Assembly (NCBI GenBank): GCA_900554955.1
Contig: USJH01000018.1
Span: forward strand, 1 to 11,543
Direction of reading: 5' to 3'
Length of the DNA: 11,543 nt
Source: an uncultured Clostridia bacterium
GTDB taxonomy: Bacteria > Bacillota > Clostridia > Christensenellales > UBA1242
Shown piece by piece: positions 1 through 6,372 of the stretch. The translations under genes and the position numbers were made by a program. Positions within the stretch are counted from its first letter, which is position 1. Each line of letters starts with the position of its first letter. Under the pieces are notes generated by a model that saw only the letters and a program-made list of their open reading frames with translations, was not told the DNA's origin and made no database searches.

Positions 1-252
1 TGGCACTTTATAGCACCCGTCTTTTTGTTTAGGAGCATTCAAAAGCGGATCAAAATCTTTTTGCACTTCCGCCTTATCTTCACGAAGAGATGAAATTGAA
101 ACACCACTTTTCTCTTCTTCTGGAAGATCCAATTTTGTGATCTCATCAACAAATGCCAAAATCTTTTCAAGATCTTCTTCAAATTTTTCTTTTTTATCAT
201 CTTCAATTTTAAGTTTGCTTAAACTTTCAAGATGTTTAATGTCAATTTGCAT
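1..252 (-). CDS. gatC: Asp/Glu-tRNA amidotransferase subunit C, 3' end cut by window
   Basis: GatC is the small scaffold subunit of GatCAB, which amidates misacylated Asp-tRNA(Asn) (or Glu-tRNA(Gln)) in the cytoplasm. The 84 codons present start MQIDIKHLESLSKL and contain the typical acidic helical N-terminus, then a loop, then the conserved tail pattern 'LREDxAEV...PLLNAP' (residues about 57-74). Family members are about 95 residues, so only the last ten or so are missing beyond base 1. The ATG at 252 has an AGGAG ribosome binding site just upstream, close to the aspS stop at 263, so the two genes are co-transcribed and probably coupled. gatA and gatB would be expected next, outside the window. 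The adjacency to aspS suggests that the Asp-tRNA(Asn) route is the relevant one; this is an inference. Confidence 0.93.
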   Translation of the reverse strand, partial: MQIDIKHLESLSKLKIEDDKKEKFEEDLEKILAFVDEITKLDLPEEEKSGVSISSLREDKAEVQKDFDPLLNAPKQKDGCYKVP

Positions 253-262
253 TTTCTTTCTC

Positions 263-1996
263 CTATCTAAGTTTAATATGAATTTCACGAAGCTGTTCTT
301 CTGTGACAAATGATGGAGCCCCCATCATTAGATCTTGAGCTTTAGAACTCATTGGAAAAGCAACAACTTCTCGAATGCTTTTTTCACCGAGAAGAAGCAT
401 TAAAATTCTATCCACCCCAGGTGCAATTCCTGCATGTGGCGGAGCACCATATTGGAAAGCTGTGTAAAGTGCACCAAACTTTTTCTCGACATCTTCTTGC
501 GAATAGCCAACAATTTCAAAAGCCTTTAACATTGTTTCTTCATCTGTGTTGCGGACTGCCCCACTTGAAAGCTCAACACCATCGACAACAACGTCATATT
601 GATATGCTAAAATATCAAGTGGATCTTTTTCTTTAAGAGCTTCAAGCCCACCTTGTGGAAGGCTGAAAGGGTTGTGACAAAATCCAATTTCGCCAGTTTC
701 TTTATCTTTTTCATACATAGGGAAATCCACAATCCAGCAAAATTTATATTCGCTGTCATCTTTAAGCCCCAAAGTTTCGCCCACCCTTGTTCTAAGGGTT
801 GAAGCAAGCGAGAAACAAAGTGAAGGATCTTCATCTGCAATAACAAAAATATCATCACCCACTTTTGCTTTCGTTACCGCTTTAAGGTCTTCACATTCTT
901 GCTCTGAAATAAATTTTACAATTGGTCCTTTAAGTGAGCCATCTTCTAAAACTCTGACCCATGCAAGACCTTTTCCTCCAAGAGATAACATCTCTTCTGT
1001 AAGTTTATCATAAAACGAACGTGGTTGTCCACTTGCACAAACAGAAAAACCTTCAATTGTTTTTCCACGAAATGCTGAAAACTCTGATTTTTCAAAAACC
1101 TTGTCGAGCGATTGCATTTCAATTTGAATTCTAAGGTCTGGTTTGTCGGTTCCATATTTGATTAATGCTTCTTTATATGGAATTTTAACAAAATGTCTGT
1201 CTGGCATTTTCTTGATTCCAAACTTAGAAAAAATCCTATAAAGCACGTCTTCACAAACCTCAAAAACATCTTCTTGAGTTGCATAGCTCATTTCCATGTC
1301 AAGTTGATAAAACTCTCCAGGAGAGCGGTCTGCTCTTGCATCTTCATCTCTGAAACATGGTGCAATTTGAAAATATTTTTCAAAACCAGCACACATCAAA
1401 AGTTGTTTAAATTGTTGTGGAGCTTGTGGCAAAGCATAAAACTTGCCTTTATGCACACGGCTTGGAACAAGATAATCTCTTGCACCTTCCGGGCTTGAAA
1501 CTGTAAGAATCGGAGTTTGAATTTCTTCAAAGTCCTTTTCTCTCATGATTGTTCTCATTTCATAAAGAACATCACTTCTAAGTTTCATTTTCCTTTGCAT
1601 TTCTGGACTTCTAAGGTCCAAATAGCGATATTTCAAGCGAACATCTTCACTTGTTTTTCTGCTGTCTTCAATTTCAAATGGAAGCATGTGTTTTGCTTTT
1701 GAAAGCACTTCCATTTTTTCAATTAAAATTTCAATTTTACCAAGTTTTGATTTTTCATCAATTGTGTCTTGGTCTCTTTTTTGAACAGTTCCTGTAACGC
1801 TTATTACACTTTCTTTTGAAAGTGAAGAAAGCAAACTGTCGTCATGTGTTTTGAGTTGCACAAAACCATATTTATCACGAAGGTCGATAAAAACAATTCC
1901 GCCATGATCACGGACAACCTTCACAAATCCAGCAACTTGAACAGTTTTTCCAATATAAGACTCGTCAAGTTCTTTGCATGTTATTGTTCTATACAT
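263..1996 (-). CDS. aspS: Aspartyl-tRNA synthetase, probably non-discriminating (Asp/Asn)
   Basis: Class IIb aminoacyl-tRNA synthetase of 577 residues, close to the bacterial family length of about 590. An N-terminal OB-fold anticodon-binding domain (about residues 1-105) is followed by the catalytic core. The core has the SSPEGARD loop (168-174), QxPQQFKQLL (191-200), motif 2 FRDEDARADR (215-224), a bacterial GAD insertion domain and motif 3 (GVDRILMLL near the C-terminus). Residues 29-33 are RDHGG; His at position 31 is the signature associated with non-discriminating AspRS, where discriminating enzymes such as that of E. coli have Leu. With gatC directly downstream, the enzyme probably charges both tRNA(Asp) and tRNA(Asn) with Asp. 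From memory, the form RADRSPGEFYQLD in place of RADRQPEFTQ, and the overall wording, resemble the alphaproteobacterial-type subfamily. The ATG at 1996 has an AGGAG site nine bases upstream. Confidence 0.95.
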   Translation of the reverse strand: MYRTITCKELDESYIGKTVQVAGFVKVVRDHGGIVFIDLRDKYGFVQLKTHDDSLLSSLSKESVISVTGTVQKRDQDTIDEKSKLGKIEILIEKMEVLSKAKHMLPFEIEDSRKTSEDVRLKYRYLDLRSPEMQRKMKLRSDVLYEMRTIMREKDFEEIQTPILTVSSPEGARDYLVPSRVHKGKFYALPQAPQQFKQLLMCAGFEKYFQIAPCFRDEDARADRSPGEFYQLDMEMSYATQEDVFEVCEDVLYRIFSKFGIKKMPDRHFVKIPYKEALIKYGTDKPDLRIQIEMQSLDKVFEKSEFSAFRGKTIEGFSVCASGQPRSFYDKLTEEMLSLGGKGLAWVRVLEDGSLKGPIVKFISEQECEDLKAVTKAKVGDDIFVIADEDPSLCFSLASTLRTRVGETLGLKDDSEYKFCWIVDFPMYEKDKETGEIGFCHNPFSLPQGGLEALKEKDPLDILAYQYDVVVDGVELSSGAVRNTDEETMLKAFEIVGYSQEDVEKKFGALYTAFQYGAPPHAGIAPGVDRILMLLLGEKSIREVVAFPMSSKAQDLMMGAPSFVTEEQLREIHIKLR

Positions 1997-2067
1997 TTTT
2001 ATATTCTCCTATTTTTTGGTTATTTTTAAATTGATTTTATTTTTAAAATATATTGATAATTTTTATA

Positions 2068-2121
2068 TTAAAAGAAACATTCGCCCCGACGGGCATTTGT
2101 TTTAAGTTTTAAAAGTTTCAT
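2068..2121 (-). CDS. Second leader ORF (17 codons) between attenuator and aspS
   Basis: A short ORF, MKLLKLKTNARRGECFF then TAA, with a strong AAGGAG site seven bases before the ATG. It begins about 20 bases after the T-tract of the upstream terminator, so it would be translated only on read-through mRNA or from an unseen promoter. Its codons for Ala-Arg-Arg-Gly form a GC-rich hairpin (2080-2100), so translation would disrupt that hairpin. The good ribosome binding site and position between attenuator and aspS suggest a regulatory upstream ORF. I do not recognise the peptide; a structural role for the RNA alone is possible. Confidence 0.5.
   Translation of the reverse strand: MKLLKLKTNARRGECFF
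2080..2100 (-). promoter_or_regulatory. GC-rich hairpin inside the second leader ORF
   Basis: On the minus strand GCCC-GTCG-GGGC forms a four-pair GC stem with a tetraloop, flanked by a U-G pair, two A-A mismatches and an outer ACA/TGT stem. It is followed by TTCTTTTAA. It is the only GC-rich island in about 450 bases of very AT-rich leader. It could be a weak second terminator or a ribosome-pausing structure tied to the 17-codon ORF. The U-run is interrupted, so the terminator reading is weak. Confidence 0.4.
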
Positions 2122-2140
2122 GATTTTTCTCCTTGAAAAC

Positions 2141-2173
2141 AAAAAAAGTGGAAAGGGTTAACCTTTCCACTTT
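2141..2173 (-). terminator. Attenuator-type Rho-independent terminator upstream of aspS
   Basis: A perfect 12-pair stem (2162-2173 with 2145-2156) encloses a 5-base loop. The last stem bases and the tail give seven consecutive T (2147 to 2141), then G and TTTT. It lies 24 bases after the stop codon of the Asn-rich leader ORF and about 145 bases before aspS, with no full gene in between. That is the arrangement of a premature terminator in a leader. Its 5' arm and loop can also pair with bases 2207-2225 (see the antiterminator entry). Confidence 0.88.
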
Positions 2174-2225
2174 GCTTCTATTTGTTTATTATTTTGCCTA
2201 TTTTATAACAATAGAAAAGGAACCC
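2155..2225 (-). promoter_or_regulatory. Candidate antiterminator, mutually exclusive with the terminator
   Basis: In minus-strand RNA the segment 2225-2207 (end of the leader ORF) can pair with 2186-2155: GGGTT with AACCC (2225-2221/2159-2155), CCTTT with AAAGG (2220-2216/2166-2162), TCTATT with AATAGA (2215-2210/2182-2177), and GTT with AAC (2209-2207/2186-2184). That is 19 pairs with a 2-base, a 10-base and a 1-base bulge. It consumes part of both terminator arms and the loop, so the two folds exclude each other. Pairings were found by eye; no folding energies were computed. Confidence 0.6.
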
Positions 2226-2284
2226 ATTATATTTAATGTGTTTGCATTATTATTGTTATTGTTATTAGCAAATATTTTAAACAT
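2198..2284 (-). CDS. Asn-rich 28-residue leader peptide of the aspS-gatC operon
   Basis: The ORF starts MFKIFA, continues with seven consecutive Asn codons (2266-2246), has two further Asn within the next six residues, and ends FSIVIK followed by TAG. Nine of the 28 residues are Asn. An AAGGAG site sits six bases before the ATG, and a consensus promoter is placed about 25 bases upstream of the start. A terminator follows 24 bases after the stop. Runs of the regulated amino acid's codons in a short ORF before a terminator are the hallmark of his-, phe- or thr-type attenuation leaders. Here the residue matches the expected product of the downstream aspS-gatC operon, Asn-tRNA(Asn). The function of the peptide itself is probably only to be translated. 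Confidence 0.82.
   Translation of the reverse strand: MFKIFANNNNNNNANTLNIMGSFSIVIK
2205..2265 (-). promoter_or_regulatory. Candidate protector hairpin (Asn codons with antiterminator segment)
   Basis: ATAACAATA occurs in two overlapping registers in the Asn codon run (2259-2251 and 2265-2257 on the minus strand). Each is perfectly complementary, nine pairs, to TATTGTTAT at 2213-2205, which overlaps the 3' part of the antiterminator segment. This is the 1:2 pairing of a four-segment attenuator. It would form when the leader is not translated and so favour termination. The stem is AU-only apart from one G-C pair, so it is weak. Confidence 0.45.
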
Positions 2285-2315
2285 AACTTGCTCCTTCTTT
2301 AAATTTTATAATGTC

Positions 2316-2344
2316 AGTATAACATCAAAATCCAAATCTGTCAA
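2316..2344 (-). promoter_or_regulatory. Sigma-70/SigA promoter of the leader-aspS-gatC operon
   Basis: TTGACA (2344-2339), a 17-base spacer, then TATACT (2321-2316) on the minus strand. This is 6/6 and 5/6 to consensus. The predicted start, near 2309, leaves a short 5' UTR holding the AAGGAG site (2291-2296) of the leader ORF. Confidence 0.88.
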
Positions 2345-2449
2345 CCACTTAACACCTTAAAAAAACATTCAAATGCATAAGCGACTTTTAATATATTTAT
2401 ATATTACTTTTTCAAAATTTAATCAAATTGATATTTAAAACTGCAATTT

Positions 2450-3157
2450 TTAATTGATTTTTGTAACTTTTCTTTTTGAAATTTTATATGCATCGCCATA
2501 AATCTTTTCGCCATTTTCATCAACCAAAATATATGAAAGGTTAGGAATCGCAATAAAATCATGCCAATCCGACATCGGCAAAATATATTCTTGAACGGTG
2601 TCAAACTCAAGTTGAAATTGATAAAAAACGCCATCAAAATGTGGAATTATAATTCCATTATAAAGCCCTAGTCCATCAAGCCAACGTGGTTCATCTTTTC
2701 CCATTTCAATTTCAGGAAAGTTTGCAACAATCTTTCCAAGGTTCATTGCACCTGCAGAAACTCCAACAATCACACCTTTAAAGTTTGAAAGAGTTTCAGC
2801 AAGTGACATTTCTTCAAAAAACTTAAGTTCTCTCAAACATGCCCCACCACTTAAAACAACAAGATCTGCACCACGCACAATCTCTTTTGCATTTTCTGAG
2901 TTTCTATGATCAAGAACAATTGTTTCTTTAAATTTTATACCGGTTTTCGCAAATGATTTAGTCATCATTTTTGCACGTTTATCATTTTTTAAATATTCAT
3001 CTGGATCATTTGCAACAAAAACAAAACGATTTGTATTTTTCAAACTTTTTGAAAGGTTTGTTGCAAAATCATTTGTGTTGTCAAGTTTTGAAGGAAAACG
3101 AATTCCGAAAATTCCCTTTTTATAATATGGAACAATGCTCGTTAAAAAAATTGTCAT
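2450..3157 (-). CDS. Peptidase E-like (family S51) serine hydrolase
   Basis: A cytoplasmic protein of 235 residues with the S51 fold signature. DLVVLSGG (98-105) is the strand before the nucleophile elbow, and GVSAGA (132-137) contains the likely nucleophile Ser134. PHFD (172-175) supplies a conserved His173. E. coli PepE, an aspartyl dipeptidase, has 229 residues and the related GWSAGA motif; cyanophycinase belongs to the same family, so the substrate is uncertain. The N-terminal part matches the pattern of S51 proteins in Firmicutes that are annotated as 'Type 1 glutamine amidotransferase-like'. The ATG at 3157 has an AAGGAG site. The gene is separated from recR by a terminator, and I see no clear promoter or downstream terminator. 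Family confident, substrate unknown. Confidence 0.8.
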   Translation of the reverse strand: MTIFLTSIVPYYKKGIFGIRFPSKLDNTNDFATNLSKSLKNTNRFVFVANDPDEYLKNDKRAKMMTKSFAKTGIKFKETIVLDHRNSENAKEIVRGADLVVLSGGACLRELKFFEEMSLAETLSNFKGVIVGVSAGAMNLGKIVANFPEIEMGKDEPRWLDGLGLYNGIIIPHFDGVFYQFQLEFDTVQEYILPMSDWHDFIAIPNLSYILVDENGEKIYGDAYKISKRKVTKIN

Positions 3158-3200
3158 CTTTTATCTCCTTTTCTTTATTTTATCACAGCACAAAAATTAT

Positions 3201-3218
3201 TGCATCTTTTTTGATGCA
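3201..3218 (-). repeat. Small hairpin between recR terminator and the S51 gene
   Basis: TGCATC, a six-A loop (minus strand), then GATGCA form a six-pair hairpin that begins right at the end of the recR terminator T-tract and is followed by ATAATTTTTG. It may back up the terminator or sit in the 5' region of the S51 gene. The function is not determined. Confidence 0.35.
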
Positions 3219-3248
3219 AAAAAAACAACAAACCAAAATGATTTGTTG
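3218..3248 (-). terminator. Rho-independent terminator after recR
   Basis: A nine-pair stem (3248-3240 with 3234-3226, one U-G pair) with an ATTTT loop is followed by eight consecutive T on the minus strand (3225-3218). It starts 14 bases after the recR stop and closes the mrnC-to-recR operon. Confidence 0.85.
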
Positions 3249-3261
3249 CATGTTGTTTTAA

Positions 3262-3858
3262 TTAAATTTCTCGTCTTTCACGAAGTGCTTTTGAAAGAGT
3301 AACTTCATCAGCAAATTCAAGCTGTGTTCCAGCAGAAAGTCCTTGAGCGATTCTTGAAACTTTAACACCATATGGCTTAACCAATGTTGCAATATACATT
3401 GCAGTTGCTTCGCCTTCAACATCTGGACTTGTTGCAAGAATAACTTCTTTTGTATTTCCTTTTGCAATTCTTTCAATAAGTTCAGCAATTTTAATGTCTT
3501 TTGGTGCAATGTTTGCAAGTGGATTTATTGTTCCGTGCAAAACATGATATGACCCGTTATATGAATGTGCTTTTTCAATTGCCATCACGTCTTTTGGTTC
3601 TTTAACAACACAAATTGTTTGCTCGCTTCGTGTTTGGCAAATTGGGCAAATCTCACCTTCAGCAAAGTTCCCACAATTTTTGCAAAATCTAACTTGATTT
3701 TTTGCATCTAAAATTGCTTGTGCAAAATTCTCGGCATTTTCCTTTGAGCCCGTAACAATATAATATGCATATCTCCCAGCGGTCTTTTTCCCAACCCCAG
3801 GAAGCTTGCTAAACTCATTCGTAAGACGATCTAAACTTTCAATGTTAGAAAGATCCAT
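3262..3858 (-). CDS. recR: Recombination mediator RecR
   Basis: RecR acts with RecO (and RecF) to load RecA on gapped or SSB-coated single-stranded DNA. The 198 residues equal the usual family length. The order is: helix-hairpin-helix LPGVGKKTAGR (19-29); a four-Cys zinc finger at 59, 62, 71 and 74 (CKNC...CPIC); and a Toprim domain (about 80-175) with EVILATSPDVEGEATA. The C-terminal EFADEVTLSKAL is the family's conserved end, usually EYADEVTL. The ATG at 3858 lies one base after the ybaB stop, and a GGAGG site sits within the end of ybaB, so translation is coupled. dnaX-ybaB-recR is one of the most conserved clusters in bacteria. Confidence 0.97.
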   Translation of the reverse strand: MDLSNIESLDRLTNEFSKLPGVGKKTAGRYAYYIVTGSKENAENFAQAILDAKNQVRFCKNCGNFAEGEICPICQTRSEQTICVVKEPKDVMAIEKAHSYNGSYHVLHGTINPLANIAPKDIKIAELIERIAKGNTKEVILATSPDVEGEATAMYIATLVKPYGVKVSRIAQGLSAGTQLEFADEVTLSKALRERREI

Positions 3859-3859
3859 C

Positions 3860-4186
3860 TTACATCATTCCTCCAAAGCGTCCAAGCTTTTCTTGTTTTA
3901 AAGCATCTGCCTTTGCAGCCGCATCATTAAATGCAGCAAGAACAAGGTCTTCAAGCATTTCAACATCGTCCGGATCAACAACAGAAGGATCAATGTTAAC
4001 AGCAACTGGAGTTTTGTTTCCTTTAAGTGTAACTTTAACAAGTCCACCACTTGCTTGTCCTTCAACTTCAGCTTCCTCAACCTCTTGACTTGCTTTCATT
4101 GCTTCTTCTTGCATTTTTTGTGCTTGACGCATAAGAGCTTGCATATTGTTGTTTCCACCGCCCATAAATCCACCAAATTTTCCCAT
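3860..4186 (-). CDS. YbaB/EbfC-family nucleoid-associated protein
   Basis: A small DNA-binding protein of 108 residues, between dnaX and recR as in most bacteria. A Gly-rich, Asn-rich N-terminus (GGFMGGGNNN) precedes the helix MQALMRQAQKMQEEAMKA, typical of the family, followed by the beta-sheet core with 'GQASGGLVKVTLKGN' and 'VDPDDVEMLEDLVLAAFNDA'. Family members form tweezer-shaped dimers that bind DNA; B. subtilis YaaK is the positional equivalent. The ATG at 4186 has an AAGGAG site at 4195-4200. A candidate internal promoter lies in the 55-base gap after dnaX, so ybaB and recR may also be transcribed without the genes upstream. Confidence 0.93.
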   Translation of the reverse strand: MGKFGGFMGGGNNNMQALMRQAQKMQEEAMKASQEVEEAEVEGQASGGLVKVTLKGNKTPVAVNIDPSVVDPDDVEMLEDLVLAAFNDAAAKADALKQEKLGRFGGMM

Positions 4187-4213
4187 AAAAAATTCTCCTT
4201 AAAATATGATAAT

Positions 4214-4242
4214 ATTATATTTTTTTATAATCATTAAGTCAT
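4214..4242 (-). promoter_or_regulatory. Candidate internal promoter for ybaB-recR
   Basis: On the minus strand, ATGACT (4242-4237; 4/6 to TTGACA), a 17-base spacer, then a perfect TATAAT (4219-4214). The predicted start near 4207 leaves room for the ybaB AAGGAG site. The region is very AT-rich, so a chance TATAAT is possible. Confidence 0.5.
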
Positions 4243-5798
4243 TATTCGTCAACTTCAAGCTTTCCGCCAAAATATGACGAAAGCTCATTAACATTTCCAG
4301 CGCTTTTCTGCTCTTTAACTTTAAATTGATATGAAATTCCAAGATTGTCAAAAAACTCTCTTAAAACAAGTTTGTTTTTCTCTCTTGAAATAAGCTCAAG
4401 TGTAAGCTTATCATCAACATAAAAAGTTGCTTCTTTTCCATTAAGGTCAACATTTTGAACTTGACGAATTGCCGTTAAAAGCCCCATGTCTTTATTTTCT
4501 CTCAAAAATGCAAGAAGTTGACCAAGCAAATTGTTTGCATTTTCTGAATTTTGCACACTTTTTGGTGCATTTTCCACGGTTTTTTGCACTTTTTCTTGAT
4601 TTATTTCAACATTTCCAGTTAAAACCGGTCTGTTTTCTGCATTTTTTACCGGAAGAGTTGTAAATGCTCCGCCATAAACAATTTTTTCAAGTTTTTCAAC
4701 ACGTTCAAGCAAGTTAACATCTGCAAGTGTCTTAATGATTGCAGTTTCAAGAACAATTCTTGGATTGATGCTATATCGAAGTTCAGCCTCAATCTCGCTA
4801 AGATTTGTGATGAGTGCGACAATTTTTGCATATGCTTCTTCGGTTGCTTGCTGTTTCATCTTTTCAAAAGTTTCAGGAGATGCAACAACCATTGTTTTTG
4901 CTCTTTCACCAAGAGTTTGAATTATCATTAAATCACGAAAATATGAAATTAAATCTTTGCTTAAAACAAGAGGACTTTTCCCACCAGACAAAACCTTGTC
5001 AAGCTCAATCATACTTTGCCCCATATTGCCCGATAAAACTGCATTTGAAATTGAAAGGAGCATGTCTTTTTCAGTTGTTCCAAGAACCTCCATCACGCTT
5101 TTATAGGTCAGATTTTCGCCTGAATATGAAATGCATCGGTCAGCAATTGACAATGTGTCACGAACACTTCCTTCACCAGCTCTCGCAATCACTTCAACAG
5201 CAGAATCTTCCGCATTTATATTTTCATTTTTGAAAACTTTTTTAAGAAGCATTGAGAGATCTGCAACTGAAACAAGACCGAAATCAAAACGTAAACATCT
5301 TGACAAAATTGTTGCTGGAAGTTTATGCACTTCGGTTGTTGCCAAAATGAAAACCGCATGCGATGGTGGCTCTTCAAGTGTTTTTAAAAGTGCATTGAAT
5401 GCACTTGGCGAAAGCATGTGAACTTCGTCAATAATATATACTTTATATCTTCCGGCAACAGGTGGATATTTGACCTTTTCTCTTAAATCACGAATTTCAT
5501 CAACACCATTGTTAGAAGCAGCATCAATTTCCAAAATATCAATATTATTCCCTGCAAGCGCTTTGCACGTTTCACAGTTTCCACATGGAGAACCATTCAC
5601 AGGGCTTTCGCAGTTGATTGCTTTTGCAAATATTTTTGCTGTTGATGTTTTTCCCGTTCCACGACTTCCACAAAACAAATATGCATGTCCGATCTTGTCA
5701 TTTTTAATCTGATTGACCAATGTTTGAATAATATGGCTTTGACCGATCACTTCATCAAAAGTTTGTGGACGATATTTTCTGTAAAGAGCAAGATACAT
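4242..5798 (-). CDS. dnaX: DNA polymerase III subunits gamma and tau
   Basis: DnaX is the AAA+ ATPase of the clamp loader and, as tau, links it to the polymerase. The 518 residues begin MYLALYRKYRPQTFDEVIGQ, the family start. Walker A GSRGTGKT spans 44-51, the zinc-binding cysteines are at 63, 72, 75 and 78, and Walker B IIDEVH spans 122-127. The SRC motif (ILSRCLRF) is near 168. Domain III follows, then a variable linker rich in Asn and Val, and a C-terminal domain ending KLEVDE. The length is in the range of Firmicutes DnaX (B. subtilis about 560). I saw no obvious slippery A-run that would give a short gamma form. The ATG has an AAGGAG site that overlaps the sigH stop codon, so the two are coupled. 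Confidence 0.97.
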   Translation of the reverse strand: MYLALYRKYRPQTFDEVIGQSHIIQTLVNQIKNDKIGHAYLFCGSRGTGKTSTAKIFAKAINCESPVNGSPCGNCETCKALAGNNIDILEIDAASNNGVDEIRDLREKVKYPPVAGRYKVYIIDEVHMLSPSAFNALLKTLEEPPSHAVFILATTEVHKLPATILSRCLRFDFGLVSVADLSMLLKKVFKNENINAEDSAVEVIARAGEGSVRDTLSIADRCISYSGENLTYKSVMEVLGTTEKDMLLSISNAVLSGNMGQSMIELDKVLSGGKSPLVLSKDLISYFRDLMIIQTLGERAKTMVVASPETFEKMKQQATEEAYAKIVALITNLSEIEAELRYSINPRIVLETAIIKTLADVNLLERVEKLEKIVYGGAFTTLPVKNAENRPVLTGNVEINQEKVQKTVENAPKSVQNSENANNLLGQLLAFLRENKDMGLLTAIRQVQNVDLNGKEATFYVDDKLTLELISREKNKLVLREFFDNLGISYQFKVKEQKSAGNVNELSSYFGGKLEVDE

Positions 5799-5809
5799 GT
5801 TTTTCTCCT

Positions 5810-6370
5810 TTAATTGTTTTTAACTTTAAGTTTGATTCTTTGAATTGTGTTTGTAACACTTCTTGGGCTTGTTCCAAGCTCTTTTGCAATTTGAGCACTT
5901 GTAAGTCCTTCAAGATAAAGCGAAAGAACTTTTTGTTCGTTTTTGCTTAATATTCGAATAAGCAGATCAATTCGCTCGTCATCACTTTCATGTGAAAGAA
6001 AAATCTCTTCAGGGTCGCCCGCAGTTCCAATTTCGCCAATTTCAAACTCTTCATCTTCACTGTTTGTTCTCACAATTGGAACCGAATTGTTAAGCGGTTG
6101 GTTTTTCTGTGCATTTGCATGCTTGATTGCATCAATAACCTTTCTTTTCACACATGTCATGGCATATTTTGTGAAAACTTCACTTCCATATTCCGCCCTT
6201 GATGTGTCAAAGTTTTTGATGGCTTCTAGAAAACCAATCATTCCTTCTTGATAAAGGTCTTCACTTGTTCCGCCGACAAGATAAAAACGCCTGCAAACTG
6301 CACGAATCATGCTTGCATATTGATCAACAAGTTTATTGAAAAGATCTTCATCAAGACAATTTTTTTCCAT
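5810..6370 (-). CDS. sigH: RNA polymerase sigma factor, SigH (sigma-30) type
   Basis: A 186-residue sigma-70 family factor with region 2 (about 15-90, including EDLYQEGMIGFLEAIKNFD) and region 4 (about 135-183, including the helix-turn-helix LTSAQIAKELGTSPRSVTNTIQRIK). Regions 1.1 and 3 are absent. The QEGMIGxxxAIxxFD wording and the NPEE/DPEEIF-type linker resemble B. subtilis SigH, the transition-state and early sporulation factor (218 residues). The position after mrnC and rlmB matches the B. subtilis order mrnC-rlmB-yacP-sigH, with yacP missing here. The protein is slightly shorter than SigH. The start is set by an AAGGA site, two bases after the rlmB stop. Whether this organism sporulates is not shown; the factor may serve competence or stress instead. 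Confidence 0.85.
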   Translation of the reverse strand: MEKNCLDEDLFNKLVDQYASMIRAVCRRFYLVGGTSEDLYQEGMIGFLEAIKNFDTSRAEYGSEVFTKYAMTCVKRKVIDAIKHANAQKNQPLNNSVPIVRTNSEDEEFEIGEIGTAGDPEEIFLSHESDDERIDLLIRILSKNEQKVLSLYLEGLTSAQIAKELGTSPRSVTNTIQRIKLKVKNN

Positions 6371-6372
6371 TT

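Noticed and set aside
1997..2320. Possible T-box riboswitch before aspS, the usual Firmicutes arrangement.
   Set aside because: I see no conserved T-box sequence (the AGGGUGGNACC type) and no long specifier stem. The leader ORF and terminator fit leader-peptide attenuation better.
2133..2360. A plus-strand ORF of 75 codons rich in Leu, Phe and Val, looking like a small membrane protein.
   Set aside because: It is the antisense shadow of the Asn-rich leader ORF and its terminator: AAT/AAC codons read backwards give ATT/GTT/TTA. No promoter or ribosome binding site fits the plus strand, and the minus strand explains the region fully.
2389..2406. AT-only palindrome TAATATAT-TT-ATATATTA after the S51 gene, a possible terminator.
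   Set aside because: It has no G-C pairs and no T-tract on the minus strand; it is expected by chance in such AT-rich DNA.
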